Shown one piece after another: positions 52,611 through 63,030 of a DNA stretch of 64,000 nucleotides. The translations under genes and the position numbers were made by a program. Under the pieces are notes generated by a model, which was not told the DNA's origin, searched no databases, and saw only the letters and a program-made list of their open reading frames with translations. The DNA lies in contig CM049307.1 of assembly GCA_026874595.1 (NCBI GenBank), forward strand, positions 893,579-957,578, given 5' to 3'. Numbering within the stretch: position 1 is the first letter of the stretch; every line of letters starts with the position of its first letter. The DNA is from Sipunculus nudus. Lineage: Eukaryota > Annelida > Sipuncula > Golfingiida > Sipunculidae.

Positions 52611-55600
52611 TGGTATGTCCATACATTATGTACCTGTAAGATAGGATAGAATACAGTAATTACCATGTCCATAGTAGTCCTGAGGGCACTGATGGTATGT
52701 CCATACATTATGTACCTGTAAGATAGGATAGAATACAGTAATTACCATGTCCATAGTAGTCCTGAGGGCACTGATGGTATGTCCATACATTATGTACCTG
52801 TAAGATAGGATAGAATACAGTAATTACCATGTCCATAGTAGTCCTGAGGGCACTGATGGTATGTCCATACATTATGTACCTGTGAGATAGGATAGAATAC
52901 AGTAATTACCATGTCCATAGTAGTCCTGAGGGTACTGATGGTATGTCCATACATTATGTACCTGTAAGATAGGAAAGAATACAGTAATTACCATGTCAAT
53001 AGTAGTCCTGAGGGTACTGATGGTATATCCATACATTCTGTACCTGTAAGATAGGATAGAATACAGTAATTACCATGTCCATAGTAGTCCTGAGGGTACT
53101 GATGGTATGTCCATACATTATGTACCTGTAAGATAGGATAGAATACAGTAATTACCATGTCCATAGTAGTCCTGAGGGCACTGATGGTATATCCATACAT
53201 TATGTACCTGTAAGATAGGATAGAATACAGTAATTACCATGTCCATAGTAGTCCTGAGGGTACTGATGGTATATCCATACATTATGTACCTGTAAGATAG
53301 GATAGAATACAGTAATTACCATGTCCATAGTAGTCCTGAGGGCACTGATGGTATGTCCATACATTATGTACCTGTAAGATAGGATAGAATACTGTAATAA
53401 CCATGTCCATAGTAGTCCTGAGGGCACTGATGGTATGTCCATACATTATGTACCTGTAAGATAGGATAGAATACAGTAATAACCATGTCCATAGTAGTCC
53501 TGAGGGTACTGATGGTATGTCCATACATTATGTACATGTAAGATAGGATAGAAAACATTAATAACCATGTCCATAGTAGTCCTGAGGGTACTGATGGTAT
53601 CTTCATACATTATGTACCTGTAAGATAGGATAGAATACAGTAATTACCGTGTCCATAGTAGTCCTGAGGGCACTGATGGTATGTCCATACATTATGTACC
53701 TGTAAGATAGGATAGAAAACATTAATAACCATGTCCATAGTAGTCCTGAGGGCACTGATGGTATGTCCATACATTATGTACCTGTAAGATAGGATAGAAA
53801 ACATTAATAACCATGTCCATAGTAGTCCTGAGGATACTGATGGTATGTCCATACATTATGTACCTGTAAGATAGGATAGAATACAGTAATAACCATGTCC
53901 ATAGTAGTCCTGAGGGCACTGATGGTATGTCCATACATTATGTACCTGTAAGATAGGATAGAATACAGTAATAACCATGTCTATAGTAGTCCTGAGGGTA
54001 CTGATGGTATGTCCATACATTATGTACCTGTAAGATAGGATAGAATACAGTAATAACCATGTCCATAGTAGTCCTGAAGGCACTGATGGTATGTGCATAC
54101 ATTATGTACCTGTAAGATAGGATAGAATACAGTAATAACCATGTCCATAGTAGTCCTGAGGGCACTGATGGTATGTCTATACATTATGTACCTATCAGAT
54201 AGGATAGAATACAGTAATAACCATGTCCATAGTAGTCCTGAGGGCACTGATGGTATGTCCATACATTATGTACCTGTAAGATAGAATACTGTAATAACCA
54301 TGTCCATAGTAGTCCTGAGGGCACTGATGGTATGTCCATACATAATGTACCTGTAAGATAGAATACTGTAATAACCATGTCCATAGTAGTCCTGAGGGCA
54401 CTGATGGTATGTCCATACATAATGTACCTGTAAGGTAGGATAGAATACTGTAATAACCATGTCCATAGTAGTTCTGAGGGCACTGATGGTATGTCCATAC
54501 ATTATGTACCTGTAAGATAGAATACTGTAATAACCATGTCCATAGTAGTCCTGAGGGCACTGATGGTATGTCCATTCATAATGTACCTGTAAGGTAGGAT
54601 AGAATACTGTAATAACCATGTCCATAGTAGTTCTGAGGGCACTGATGGTATGTCCATACATTATGTACATGTAAGATAGGATAGAATACTGTAATAACCA
54701 TGTCCATAGTAGTCCTGAGGGTACTGATGGTATGTCCATATATTATGTACCTGTAAGATAGGATAGAATACTGTAATAACCATGTCCATGGTAGTCCTGA
54801 GGGCACTGATGGTATATCCATACATTATGTACCTGTAAGATAGAATAGAATACAGTAATAACCATGTCCATAGTAGTCCTGAGGGTACTGATGGTATGTC
54901 CATACATTATGTACCTGTAAGATAGGATAGAATACAGTAACAACCATGTCTATAGTAGTCCTGAGCGTACTGATGGTATCTCCATACATTATGTACCTGT
55001 AAGATAGGATAGAATACATTAATAACCATGTCCATAATAGTCCTTAGGGCACTGATGGTATGTCCATACATTATGTACCTTGTAAGATAGGATAGAATAC
55101 AGTAATAACCATGTCCCTAGTAGTCCTGAGGGTACTGATGTTATGTCCATACATTATGTACCTGTAAGATAGGATAGAATACAGTAATAACCATGTCCAT
55201 AGTAGTCCTGAGGGTACTGATGGTATGTCCATACATTATGTACATGTAAGATAGGATAGAATACAGTAATAACCATGTCCATAGTAGTCCTGAGGGCACT
55301 GATGGTATGTCCATACATTACATACCTGTAAGATAGGATAGAATACAGTAATAACCATGTCCATAGTAGTCCTGAGGGTACTGATGGTGTGTCCATACAT
55401 TATGTACCTGTAAGATAGGATAGAATACAGTAATAACCATGTCCATAGTAGTCCTTAGGGCACTGATGGTATGTCCATACATTATGTACCTTGTGAGATA
55501 GGATAGAATACAGTAATAACCATGTCCCTAGTAGTCCTGAGGGTACTGATGTTATGTCCATACATTATGTACCTGTAAGATAGGATAGAATACAGTAATA

Positions 55601-58600
55601 ACCATGTCCATAGTAGTCCTGAGGGTACTGATGGTATGTCCATACATTATGTACATGTAAGATAGGATAGAATACAGTAATAATCATGTCCATAGTAGTC
55701 CTGAGGGTACTGATGGTATGTCCATATATTATGTACATGTAAGATAGGATAGAATACAGTAATTACCATGTCCATAGTAGTCCTGAGGGTACTGATGGTA
55801 TCTCCATACATTATGTAACTGTAAGATAGGATAGAATACAGTAACAACCATGTCAAAAGTAGTCCAGAGGGTACTGATGGTATGTCCATACATTATGTAC
55901 CTGTAAGATAGGATAGAATACAGTAACAACCATGTCTATAGTAGTCCAGAGGGTACTGATGGTATGTCCATACATTATGTACCTGTAAGATAGGATAGAA
56001 TACAGTAATAACCATGTCCATAGTAGTCCTGAGGGTACTGATGGTATGTCCATACATTATGTACCTTGTAAGATAGGATAGAATACAGTAATAACCATAC
56101 CCATAGTAGTCCTGAGGGCACTGATGGTATATCCATACATTATGTACCTTGTAAGATAGGATAGAATACAGTAATAACCATGTCCATAGTAGTCCTAAGG
56201 GTACTGTTGATATGTCCATACATTATGTACATGTAAGATAGGATAGAATACAGTAATAACCCTGTCCATAGTAGTCCTGAGGGCACTGATGGTATGTCCA
56301 TACATTATGTACATGTAAGATAGGATAGAATACTGTAATAACCATGTCCATAGTAGTCCTGAGGGTACTGATGGTATGTCCATACATTATGTACCTGTAA
56401 GATAGGATAGAATACTGTAATAACCATGTCCATAGTAGTCCTGAAGGCACTGATGGTATGTGCATACATTATGTACCTGTAAGATAGGATAGAATACAGT
56501 AATAACCATGTCCATAGTAGTCCTGAGGGTACTGATGGTATGTGCATACATTATGTACCTGTAAGATAGGATAGAATACAGTAATAACCATGTCCATAGT
56601 AGTCCTGAGGGTACTGATGTTATGTCCATACATTATGTACCTGTAAGATAGGATAGAATACAGTAATAACCATGTCCATAGTAGTCCTGAGGGTACTGAT
56701 GGTATGTCCATACATTATGTACATGTAAGATAGGATAGAATACAGTAATAATCATGTCCATAGTAGTCCTGAGGGTACTGATGGTATGTCCATACATTAT
56801 TTACATGTAAGATAGGATAGAATACAGTAATTACCGTGTCCATAGGGGTCCTGAGGGTACTGATGGTATCTCCATACATTATGTACCTGTAAGATAGGAT
56901 AGAATACAGTAACAACCATGTCTATAGTAGTCCTGAGGGTACTGATGGTATGTCCATACATTATGTACCTGTAATATAGGATAGAATACAGTAATAACCA
57001 TGTCCATAGTAGTCCTGAGGGTACTGATGGTATGTCCATACATTATGTACCTGTAAGATAGGATAGAATACAGTAATAACCATGTTCATAGTAGTCCTGA
57101 GGGCACTGATGGTATGTCCATACATTATGTACCTTGTAAGATTGGATAGAATACAGTAATAACCATGTCCATAGTAGTCCTGAGGGTACTGATGGTATGT
57201 CCATACATTATGTACCTGTAAGATAGGATAGAATATAGAAATAACCATGTCCATAGTAGTCCTGAGGGTACTGTTGGTATGTCCATACATTATATACATG
57301 TAAGATAGGATAGAATACAGTAATAACCATGTCCATAGTAGTCCTGAGGGCACTGATGGTATGTGCATACATTATGTACATGTAAGATAGGATAGAATAC
57401 AGTAATAACCATGTCCATAGTAGTCCTGAGGGCACTGATGATATGTCCATACATTATGTACCTGTAAGATAGGATAGGATACTGTAATAAGCATGTCCAT
57501 AGTAGTCCTGAGGGTACTGATGGTATGTCCATACATTATGTACCTGTAAGATAGGGTAGAATACAGTTACAACCATGTCTATAGTAGTCCTGAGGGTACT
57601 GATGGTATCTCCATACATTATGTACCTGTAAGATAGGATAGAATACAGTAATAACCATGTCCATAGTAGTCCTGAGGGCACTGATGGTATCTCCATACAT
57701 TATGTACATGTAAGATAGGATAGAATACAGTAACAACCATGTCTATAGTAGTCCTGAGGGTACTGATGGTATCTCCATACATTATGTACCTGTAAGATAG
57801 GATAGAATACAGTAATAACCATGTCCATAGTAGTCCTGAGGTACTGATGGTATGTTCATACATTATGTACCTGTAAGATAGGATAGAATACAGTAATAAC
57901 CATGTCCATAGTAGTCCTGAGGGCACTGATGGTATGTCCATACATTATGTACCTGTAAGATAGGATAGAATACAGTAATAACCATGTCCATAGTTGTCCT
58001 AAGGGCACTGATGGTATGTCCATACATTATGTACCTGTAAGATAGGATAGAATACAGTAATAATCATGTCCATAGTAGTCCTGAGGGTACTGATGGTATG
58101 TCCATATATTATGTACATGTAAGATAGGATAGAATACAGTAATTACCATGTCCATAGTAGTCCTGAGTGTACTGATGGTAACTCCATACATTATGTACCT
58201 GTAAGATAGGATAGAATACAGTAACAACCATGTCTATAGTAGTCCAGAGGGTACTGATGGTATGTCCATACATTATGTACCTGTAAGATAGGATAGAATA
58301 TAGTAATAACCATGTCCATAGTAGTCCTGAGGGTACTGATGGTATGTCCATACATTATGTACATGTAAGATAGGATAGAATATAGTAATAACCATGTCCA
58401 TAGTAGTCCTGAGGGTACTGTTGGTATGTCCATACATTATGTACCTGTAAGATAGGATAGAATACAGTAATAACCATGTCCATAGTAGTCCTGAGGGCAC
58501 TGATGGTATGTTCATACATTATGTACCTGTAAGATAGGATAGAATACAGTAATAACCATGTCCATAGTAGTCCTGAGGGTACTGATGGTATGTCCATACA

Positions 58601-59144
58601 TTATGTACCTGTAAGATAGGATAGAATATAGTAATAACCATGTCCATAGTAGTCCTGAGGGTACTGATGGTATGTCCATACATTATGTACATGTAAGATA
58701 GGATAGAATACAGTAATTACCATGTCCATAGTAGTCCTGAGGGTACTGTTGGTATGTCCATACATTATGTACCTGTAAGATAGGATAGAATACAGTAACA
58801 ACCATGTCTATAGTAGTCCTGAGGGTACTGATGGTATCTCCATACATTATGTACCTGTAAGATAGGATAGAATACAGTAATAACCATGTCCATAGTAGTC
58901 CTGAGGGTGCTGATGGTATGTCCATACATTTTGTACATGTAAGATAGGATAGAATACAGTAAGAACCATGTCCATAGTAGTCCTGAGGGTACTGATGGTA
59001 TGTCCATACATTATATACCCACAAGATAGGATAGAATACATTATGGTATGTACATACATTATGTAAATGTAAGATAGGATATAATACAGTAATAACCATG
59101 TCCAGAGTAGTACTGAGGGTACTGAGGGTATGTGATTGATGTTC

Positions 59145-59699
59145 ACTTCACTTTGCGAATGAACAGTTTCGTGATGAACAGGGTTTTGTAGCTGATCCAG
59201 ATTTGTGTATTCAGAGGTGCCAATCCTGGCATGGAAGAACCTCCATCATTTTTGGACAGATGTGATTGGTGTTTGCATTACTGAGGTAGTTGTCATCCTC
59301 ACTTTGCGGATCTGAGGTTTCCTCCTCTACTTCACCAGTCATGCTATTTCAGCATCTACTGCACCTAAATGCAGTAAAAAAATTTATTTTTAATCATTTC
59401 AGCTTCTGTGTTGTAAAGCGTTTTAGAGCACTTTGGTGGATTTTATGCTATATAAAATAAATAATATTTTTATTAAGCGTTTAACTGTATACCACACTAT
59501 TTGATCCTGCAATAGAGTTTCCTTCATTGAAACTGTCCTTGTAGCACCTTTGCTGACTTCCGTTGGATCTTTTACCAGGTAACAGTTCTCCATACAAAAT
59601 TTTTTGTTAGTCTTGTATCTGTCATGTGGTAAAGTGACCTGCCCGGCAATCCTTTGATTGATGCAAGGTGGTGTTAGATTGATAGGAGGTGAGCATGTG
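59145..59699 (-). pseudogene. Probable LINE 3' end
   Basis: Minus-strand phrases such as RIAGQV and LYGEL-like MENCYLVKDP fit the C-terminal part of the same LINE protein. 59145-59345 may encode its degraded terminal zinc-finger-like tail (CPKMMEVLPCQDWHL). The assignment is weaker than for the upstream domains. The plus-strand side abuts the end of the 82-bp array. Confidence 0.45.
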
Positions 59700-60190
59700 A
59701 TACGACCTTAGTGTTTGGAACTATAACTTGCCATCTAATGTTCATCAGTCGACGGGGGCAGGTGAAGGTAGTTCAGTTGTTTGGCATGTCTTGCTTGGCC
59801 AGTCCATGTCTCGCAGCCATACAGCAGAGTAGTGATGACAAATGCCTTGTAGACTGGATCTTAGTTCCAGATGGATGCCTCTACACTCCCTGACATTTAA
59901 GGGAGTCTACCATAGGCATCTGTGCGGTATCTAAGAATGACTCCAGGAACATCATTGTTAAAAGTATCCATAAGCATGGCAGAAAAGATAATGCTGAGTG
60001 CATTGATAAGATTGCAGGAGCTAGAACTTAGCATTGTTTTACAAAGTTGCAACCTGGGAAGTTGAAAGATGTCTCACCATCATCAAGGTTGCGTGTCATG
60101 CCTTCATCAAATTGGTGGTTGATGGTGATAAACTGGTCAGCACATCCAAACTTGGCTATGTCCATCCAGCTGACCTGGATCTTGGTTTCA
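59700..60190 (-). pseudogene. LINE reverse transcriptase remnant, copy 2
   Basis: After about 60190 the minus strand restarts at an earlier RT position: KIQVSWMDIAKFGCADQFIT and NHQFDEGMTRNLDDGETS. It then runs into a second LFSIIFSAML-coding region at 59917-60006. That region is nearly identical to 60433-60522, a 90-bp direct repeat 516 bp away. Beyond a deletion it reads VYKAFVITTLLYGCETWTGQ and ARHAKQLNYLHL. Frameshifts and stops abound. Confidence 0.7.
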
Positions 60191-60522
60191 AGATTGATGC
60201 GTCCCAGACCTTTGAGCGGAGTCTACCAAAGGTAACACTGGTTTTTGCCACTCTGCTGTTGACCTCATCATCTGTGTTTTCTGTCTTTGACAATGTGGTG
60301 CCCAGATATGTAAATTTGTCCACCAACTTGAGATTTGATCCATGCACCATGATGGAGGGTTCATTGTATTGCATTCCTGGTGGTCCTGACTTTCATGACA
60401 GCATTCAGTCTTCTGCCTTTGAGGGGCTTTCCATTTGTGCGGTATCTAAGAAAGACTCCAGGATCATCCTTGTTAAAAGTATCCATAAGCATGGCAGAAA
60501 AGATAATGCTGAAGAGTGCTGG
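60156..60522 (-). pseudogene. LINE reverse transcriptase remnant, copy 1
   Basis: The minus strand reads LFSIIFSAMLMDTFNKDDPG and VFLRYRTNGKPL, then after a deletion YNEPSIMVHGSNLKLVDKFT and YLGTTLSKTENTDDEVNSRV. These are RT palm and thumb-connecting segments. The stretch that should hold the FADD catalytic motif, between KVRTT and YNEPS, is missing. An antisense plus-strand open frame of 170 residues over this region is a shadow. Confidence 0.75.
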
Positions 60523-60659
60523 AGATTTGAGCTGACAAGTTTGTGATCTGTCCAAACACACATAGCTTTGGTGATTGTAACGTCCTGCCTCTGCTTTCCT
60601 GGTGATAATCATAATGTAGTCCATCAAATGCCAGTGTTTCGATCTTGGATGCATCCATG

Positions 60660-61280
60660 TTGCCATATTGCGATTTAGTTAAAAAAATATAGTGTTTGTT
60701 ATCAGCAGGTCATGAGAAGTACAGGTCCTAAGGAGCAGAAGTCCATTGCTGTTGCACTTACTGATGCTATTTCTGCTAATAATTCCCTCCCAGGACAGGT
60801 GGTCTGTTCCAACTCTGGCCGAGAATGACCAGTTTGTTACCCTTGGGTATAGATGCTATGACAGAATTTAGCTCTTGGTAGAATTTGTCCTTGGTGTTGT
60901 CTGAATTTGTCATAGTAGGAGCATATGAGCTGATTAGTGCAGGCTGCTTGTTCTTTCCTAACGGCAGTTGTAGCGTCATGAGGTGATCATAGATGCCTTT
61001 GGGTTGGCCAGTCAGACTGTGGATCAGTTTTGTCTTGGTGGTGATTTCTGATCCTCTTTGCTCATCAGCACTGTGTCCGATCTAGAAAAATATGTAGCCT
61101 CCTTTGTCCTGGGTGAACTGTCTTTCCTCAGTCAGGCAGGTTTCTTGTAGGGCTACAGTGTCAATATTGTAGCAACCCAGTTCTCATGTTACAAGTGCAG
61201 GTTGTCTGCCAGGTCTGCCTGTGTTGGGGTTGTCTAGCAGGGTTTGCACGTTCCACAATAGCAGATTACATGTAACCTTG
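60660..61280 (-). pseudogene. LINE endonuclease domain remnant
   Basis: Read on the minus strand, the fragment begins WNVQTLLDNPNTGRPGRQPA. It continues with YNIDTVALQETCLTEE (the catalytic-Glu-containing ALQET motif), then LPLGKNKQPALISSYAPTMT and KDKFYQELNSVIASIPKGNK. It ends with TWMHPRSKHWHLMDYIM. This order matches the apurinic-endonuclease-like domain of CFDP2-like LINE proteins. In-frame stops occur after ALVT and after GGYIFF. The expected GDFNAR motif is corrupted to GQSWNR, followed by a deletion. It is non-functional. Confidence 0.8.
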
Positions 61281-61285
61281 GACTA

Positions 61286-61460
61286 CATGTAACCTTGGTA
61301 ACTTTACCATTTAGCCAATATATGTAACACACCATGGAGAAATAATTTGCTTTTAAATATACATAATGACTGATATTTTGTTGTAACATGGTGAGAAAAT
61401 CAGTTTAAAATTACTTGCATATGTTTGTATTTCTTGAAATAATAATTTGTTGGCTTGTAG
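61286..61460 (+). other. Intron end before exon D
   Basis: This is AT-rich sequence between the LINE remnant and the acceptor ttggcttgtag at 61460. A gactacatgtaaccttgg phrase occurs in near-duplicate at 61265-61300. Nothing else is recognised. Confidence 0.5.
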
Positions 61461-61511
61461 CAGCTCCATGATAATAAGAAACTGGAGAATGAACAGGACC
61501 CTGATATTATG
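61461..61511 (+). CDS. Ankyrin-repeat protein gene, exon D
   Basis: This 51-bp exon enters in phase 0 and reads QLHDNKKLENEQDPDIM. It is charged and polar like exon C. The acceptor is ttggcttgtag (61460). The proposed donor is ATG/GCAAGT (61511/61512), a GC-type donor whose other positions match consensus well, as is usual for GC-AG introns. If it is not used, translation continues ASDDSVIPKSYHLNYY to a TGA at 61560-61562 and this becomes the last coding exon. Both ends are possible, and intron retention would switch between them. Frame continuity with exon C supports the exon itself. Confidence 0.6.
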
Positions 61512-61785
61512 GCAAGTGATGATAGTGTCATCCCTAAATCATACCATCTTAACTATTATTGATGCAATTAAAATATGACTAATCATCACTCACAGTTTGC
61601 AGCATTACATACTGACTCAATATGTGTTCAAATGTTTCTTTTGTAGTCTTTAATGTTGATGCTGTTTGATGTGTTATGAAGTTGATTATATTAAGTAGTT
61701 TTTATATGATTAATCTATCTCTTATATTAAATCATTAATATTAAAAATATTAAGCAGTTGTTGAAGTGAAAAACTTTTCCTTCAG
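61512..61785 (+). other. Proposed GC-AG intron between exons D and E
   Basis: The intron begins GCAAGT and ends acttttccttcag. It is 274 bp and AT-rich, with no tandem array at its 5' end, unlike the two preceding introns. It contains the alternative in-frame stop at 61560-61562. Confidence 0.5.
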
Positions 61786-61836
61786 GATCGTTTCTTGGAT
61801 ACCTGTGTCCTGTTCATGGAGATGCAAAAATCTTGA
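61786..61836 (+). CDS. Ankyrin-repeat protein gene, terminal exon E
   Basis: After acceptor ttttccttcag (61785) the phase-0 frame reads DRFLDTCVLFMEMQKS and stops at TGA 61834-61836. Joined to exon D this gives a 157-residue C-terminal part for the window. The exon is supported by a good pyrimidine tract and by phase, but it is short. The alternative stop after exon D is the main competitor. A possible ATTAAA poly(A) signal is at 61900-61905. No known C-terminal motif is recognised. Confidence 0.5.
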   Translation, partial: DRFLDTCVLFMEMQKS

Positions 61837-62700
61837 ATGGTGACATGTTTAAACTGCATGATTGAAATATCACACTCACTGTGATGTCATCCATGTATTA
61901 TTAAACACAAAAACACTTCAGTCATCACCTACATCACAGCATGTGCAGCATTCACCTAAGTGCTCAGGAGAATGAATATTTAATTAATTTATTTTTCACC
62001 AATAATTTCAAAGAATTACACATTTTTACCTGCATATATTTGAAGAGATCTCACCCATGTTTGATAAAATATAGACACAGAGATAAATGGCATAGGACAT
62101 TTATTGTATGCCTTTTTCAAATAATATTAGGTCTTTTGTGAATATAAGTTTCAAAATGTGAGCAAAAGGTTGAGGGGATAAAGATTGCCTTAAGATGTAT
62201 TTACTGGGGTACAGTGAACTAATGGTGAATTTTATTCAACTGTTAGCCATTTGAGGTCAGCAGAGGGTTATGGGCTAAGCTGGAAATGCAGATTTCAAAT
62301 GTCCATTTTGTCAGAAAAAAAGATGATAAAAAAATGTGTTTTGAATTATTTGTTAATTACCATTTATAATATATTCATTGATAATCATCAGAGAGCATGT
62401 AGGACATTATTGCTTGAAATCAGTAGAGACTATTTATATACTATTACTGGTACTTATGTACTTACCATAGTTATGTACTTATGGAAATCTTCTTTTGTTT
62501 AACAGACTCCGGTGAGTATATGAGATATTCTCTGTAGATTTTGCCTGTATGGCAATGATATCGCTCCCATGTCTGACAACAGTACATTCTCAATTAGTTT
62601 GAATGTCCAAATTAAATCATTCTATTACAGATTTTCAAATTAAAACAATAACAATTAAGTAAACAGGGTTTTTGATATTGATTGGACCTTTGATCTGTAA
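61837..62700. other. 3' flank, AT-rich, no gene seen
   Basis: No open frame here has coding character. 62491-62517 contains a strong acceptor (ttcttttgtttaacag), six bases (ACTCCG) and a strong donor (GTGAGT), which could be a microexon. It is listed as a finding only. Confidence 0.4.
61900..61905 (+). terminator. Candidate poly(A) signal ATTAAA
   Basis: ATTAAA lies 64 bases after the proposed stop of exon E and is followed by an A-rich stretch (cacaaaaacac). In AT-rich DNA such hexamers are frequent, so this is suggestive only. Confidence 0.3.
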
Positions 62701-62779
62701 AAGGCAGTATGAAAAACCTGGACCCCATGGATTTCCGGAGGCTAAAATCAATTTCCACATTTCCTATTCTTTATACTGG

Positions 62780-63030
62780 CAAAAGCAACCCCTAGAAAAC
62801 TGGTGACCTTTACCTTCAAGGTTAAATCAGCCATTAGGAAATTATTTGTGTATGTTATAACTTTTGAACCATTCAGTATATTTTCATAAAATTGGACTTG
62901 TGAAATGTTTCTACCAAAATTTCTGACATGTTGCAAACCAGTTACCCTAACCTTCATCTGCAAAGTCAAAATTAGCAGAAATAGAAATTTTTTTGTGAAC
63001 ACTATCACTTTTGGAAAACTCTTTCTAGTT
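62780..63030. repeat. Diverged two-copy interspersed repeat
   Basis: aaaactggtgacctttacct with a tcaaggttaaat tail at about 62797 is echoed at about 62935 by aaaccagttaccctaacctt and caaagtcaaaattagcag. An ATAACTTTTGAACC phrase near 62858 and its relative tatcacttttggaaaa near 63002 follow each copy. This type of gtgacctt/aaggtca repeat is one I associate with mollusc genomes (from memory). Confidence 0.5.

Larger units (their letters stand above)
52529..59132 (+). repeat. 82-bp minisatellite, about 80 units
   Basis: Units of 82 bp (phrases acattatgtacctgtaagat, aggatagaatacagtaata, accatgtccatagtagtcct, gagggcactgatggtatgtc) run for 6.6 kb. The first unit begins with CTGATG of exon C and its donor, and each later unit keeps the same site as CTGATG/GTATGT. 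Main variants are gggcactg or gggtactg, aattacc or aataacc, and tgtacctg or tgtacatg. Units near 54281-54600 lack a gatag step (77 bp). The final units near 59030-59132 are degraded. Antisense open frames up to 157 residues come from period 82 being 1 modulo 3 and few minus-strand stops. Confidence 0.97.
59145..61285 (-). mobile_element. Decayed non-LTR retrotransposon remnants
   Basis: The minus strand encodes fragments of an endonuclease/reverse-transcriptase polyprotein of the type often annotated 'craniofacial development protein 2-like' in invertebrates (RTE/CR1-like LINE; clade uncertain). Order along the minus strand is endonuclease (61280 to 60660), RT mid part with LFSIIFSAML, thumb-like FTYLGTTLSKTE, then a second start of RT, a second LFSIIFSAML region and a C-terminal piece. 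Frames are broken by stops and shifts and the catalytic FADD region is absent. It looks like two truncated head-to-tail copies or one rearranged copy. It sits in the intron between exons C and D, opposite to the gene. Confidence 0.8.

Noticed and set aside
52432-59146. Many antisense open frames of 60-157 residues (MDIPSVPSGLLWTW type) resembling a repeat-rich membrane protein
   Set aside because: They are the minus strand of the 82-bp array. All frames are read in rotation and every frame ends at the same unit position. Variants include synonymous and non-synonymous changes alike, and 77-bp units change the frame freely.
60034-60546. 170-residue plus-strand open frame
   Set aside because: It is antisense to recognisable reverse transcriptase sequence on the minus strand and resembles nothing itself.
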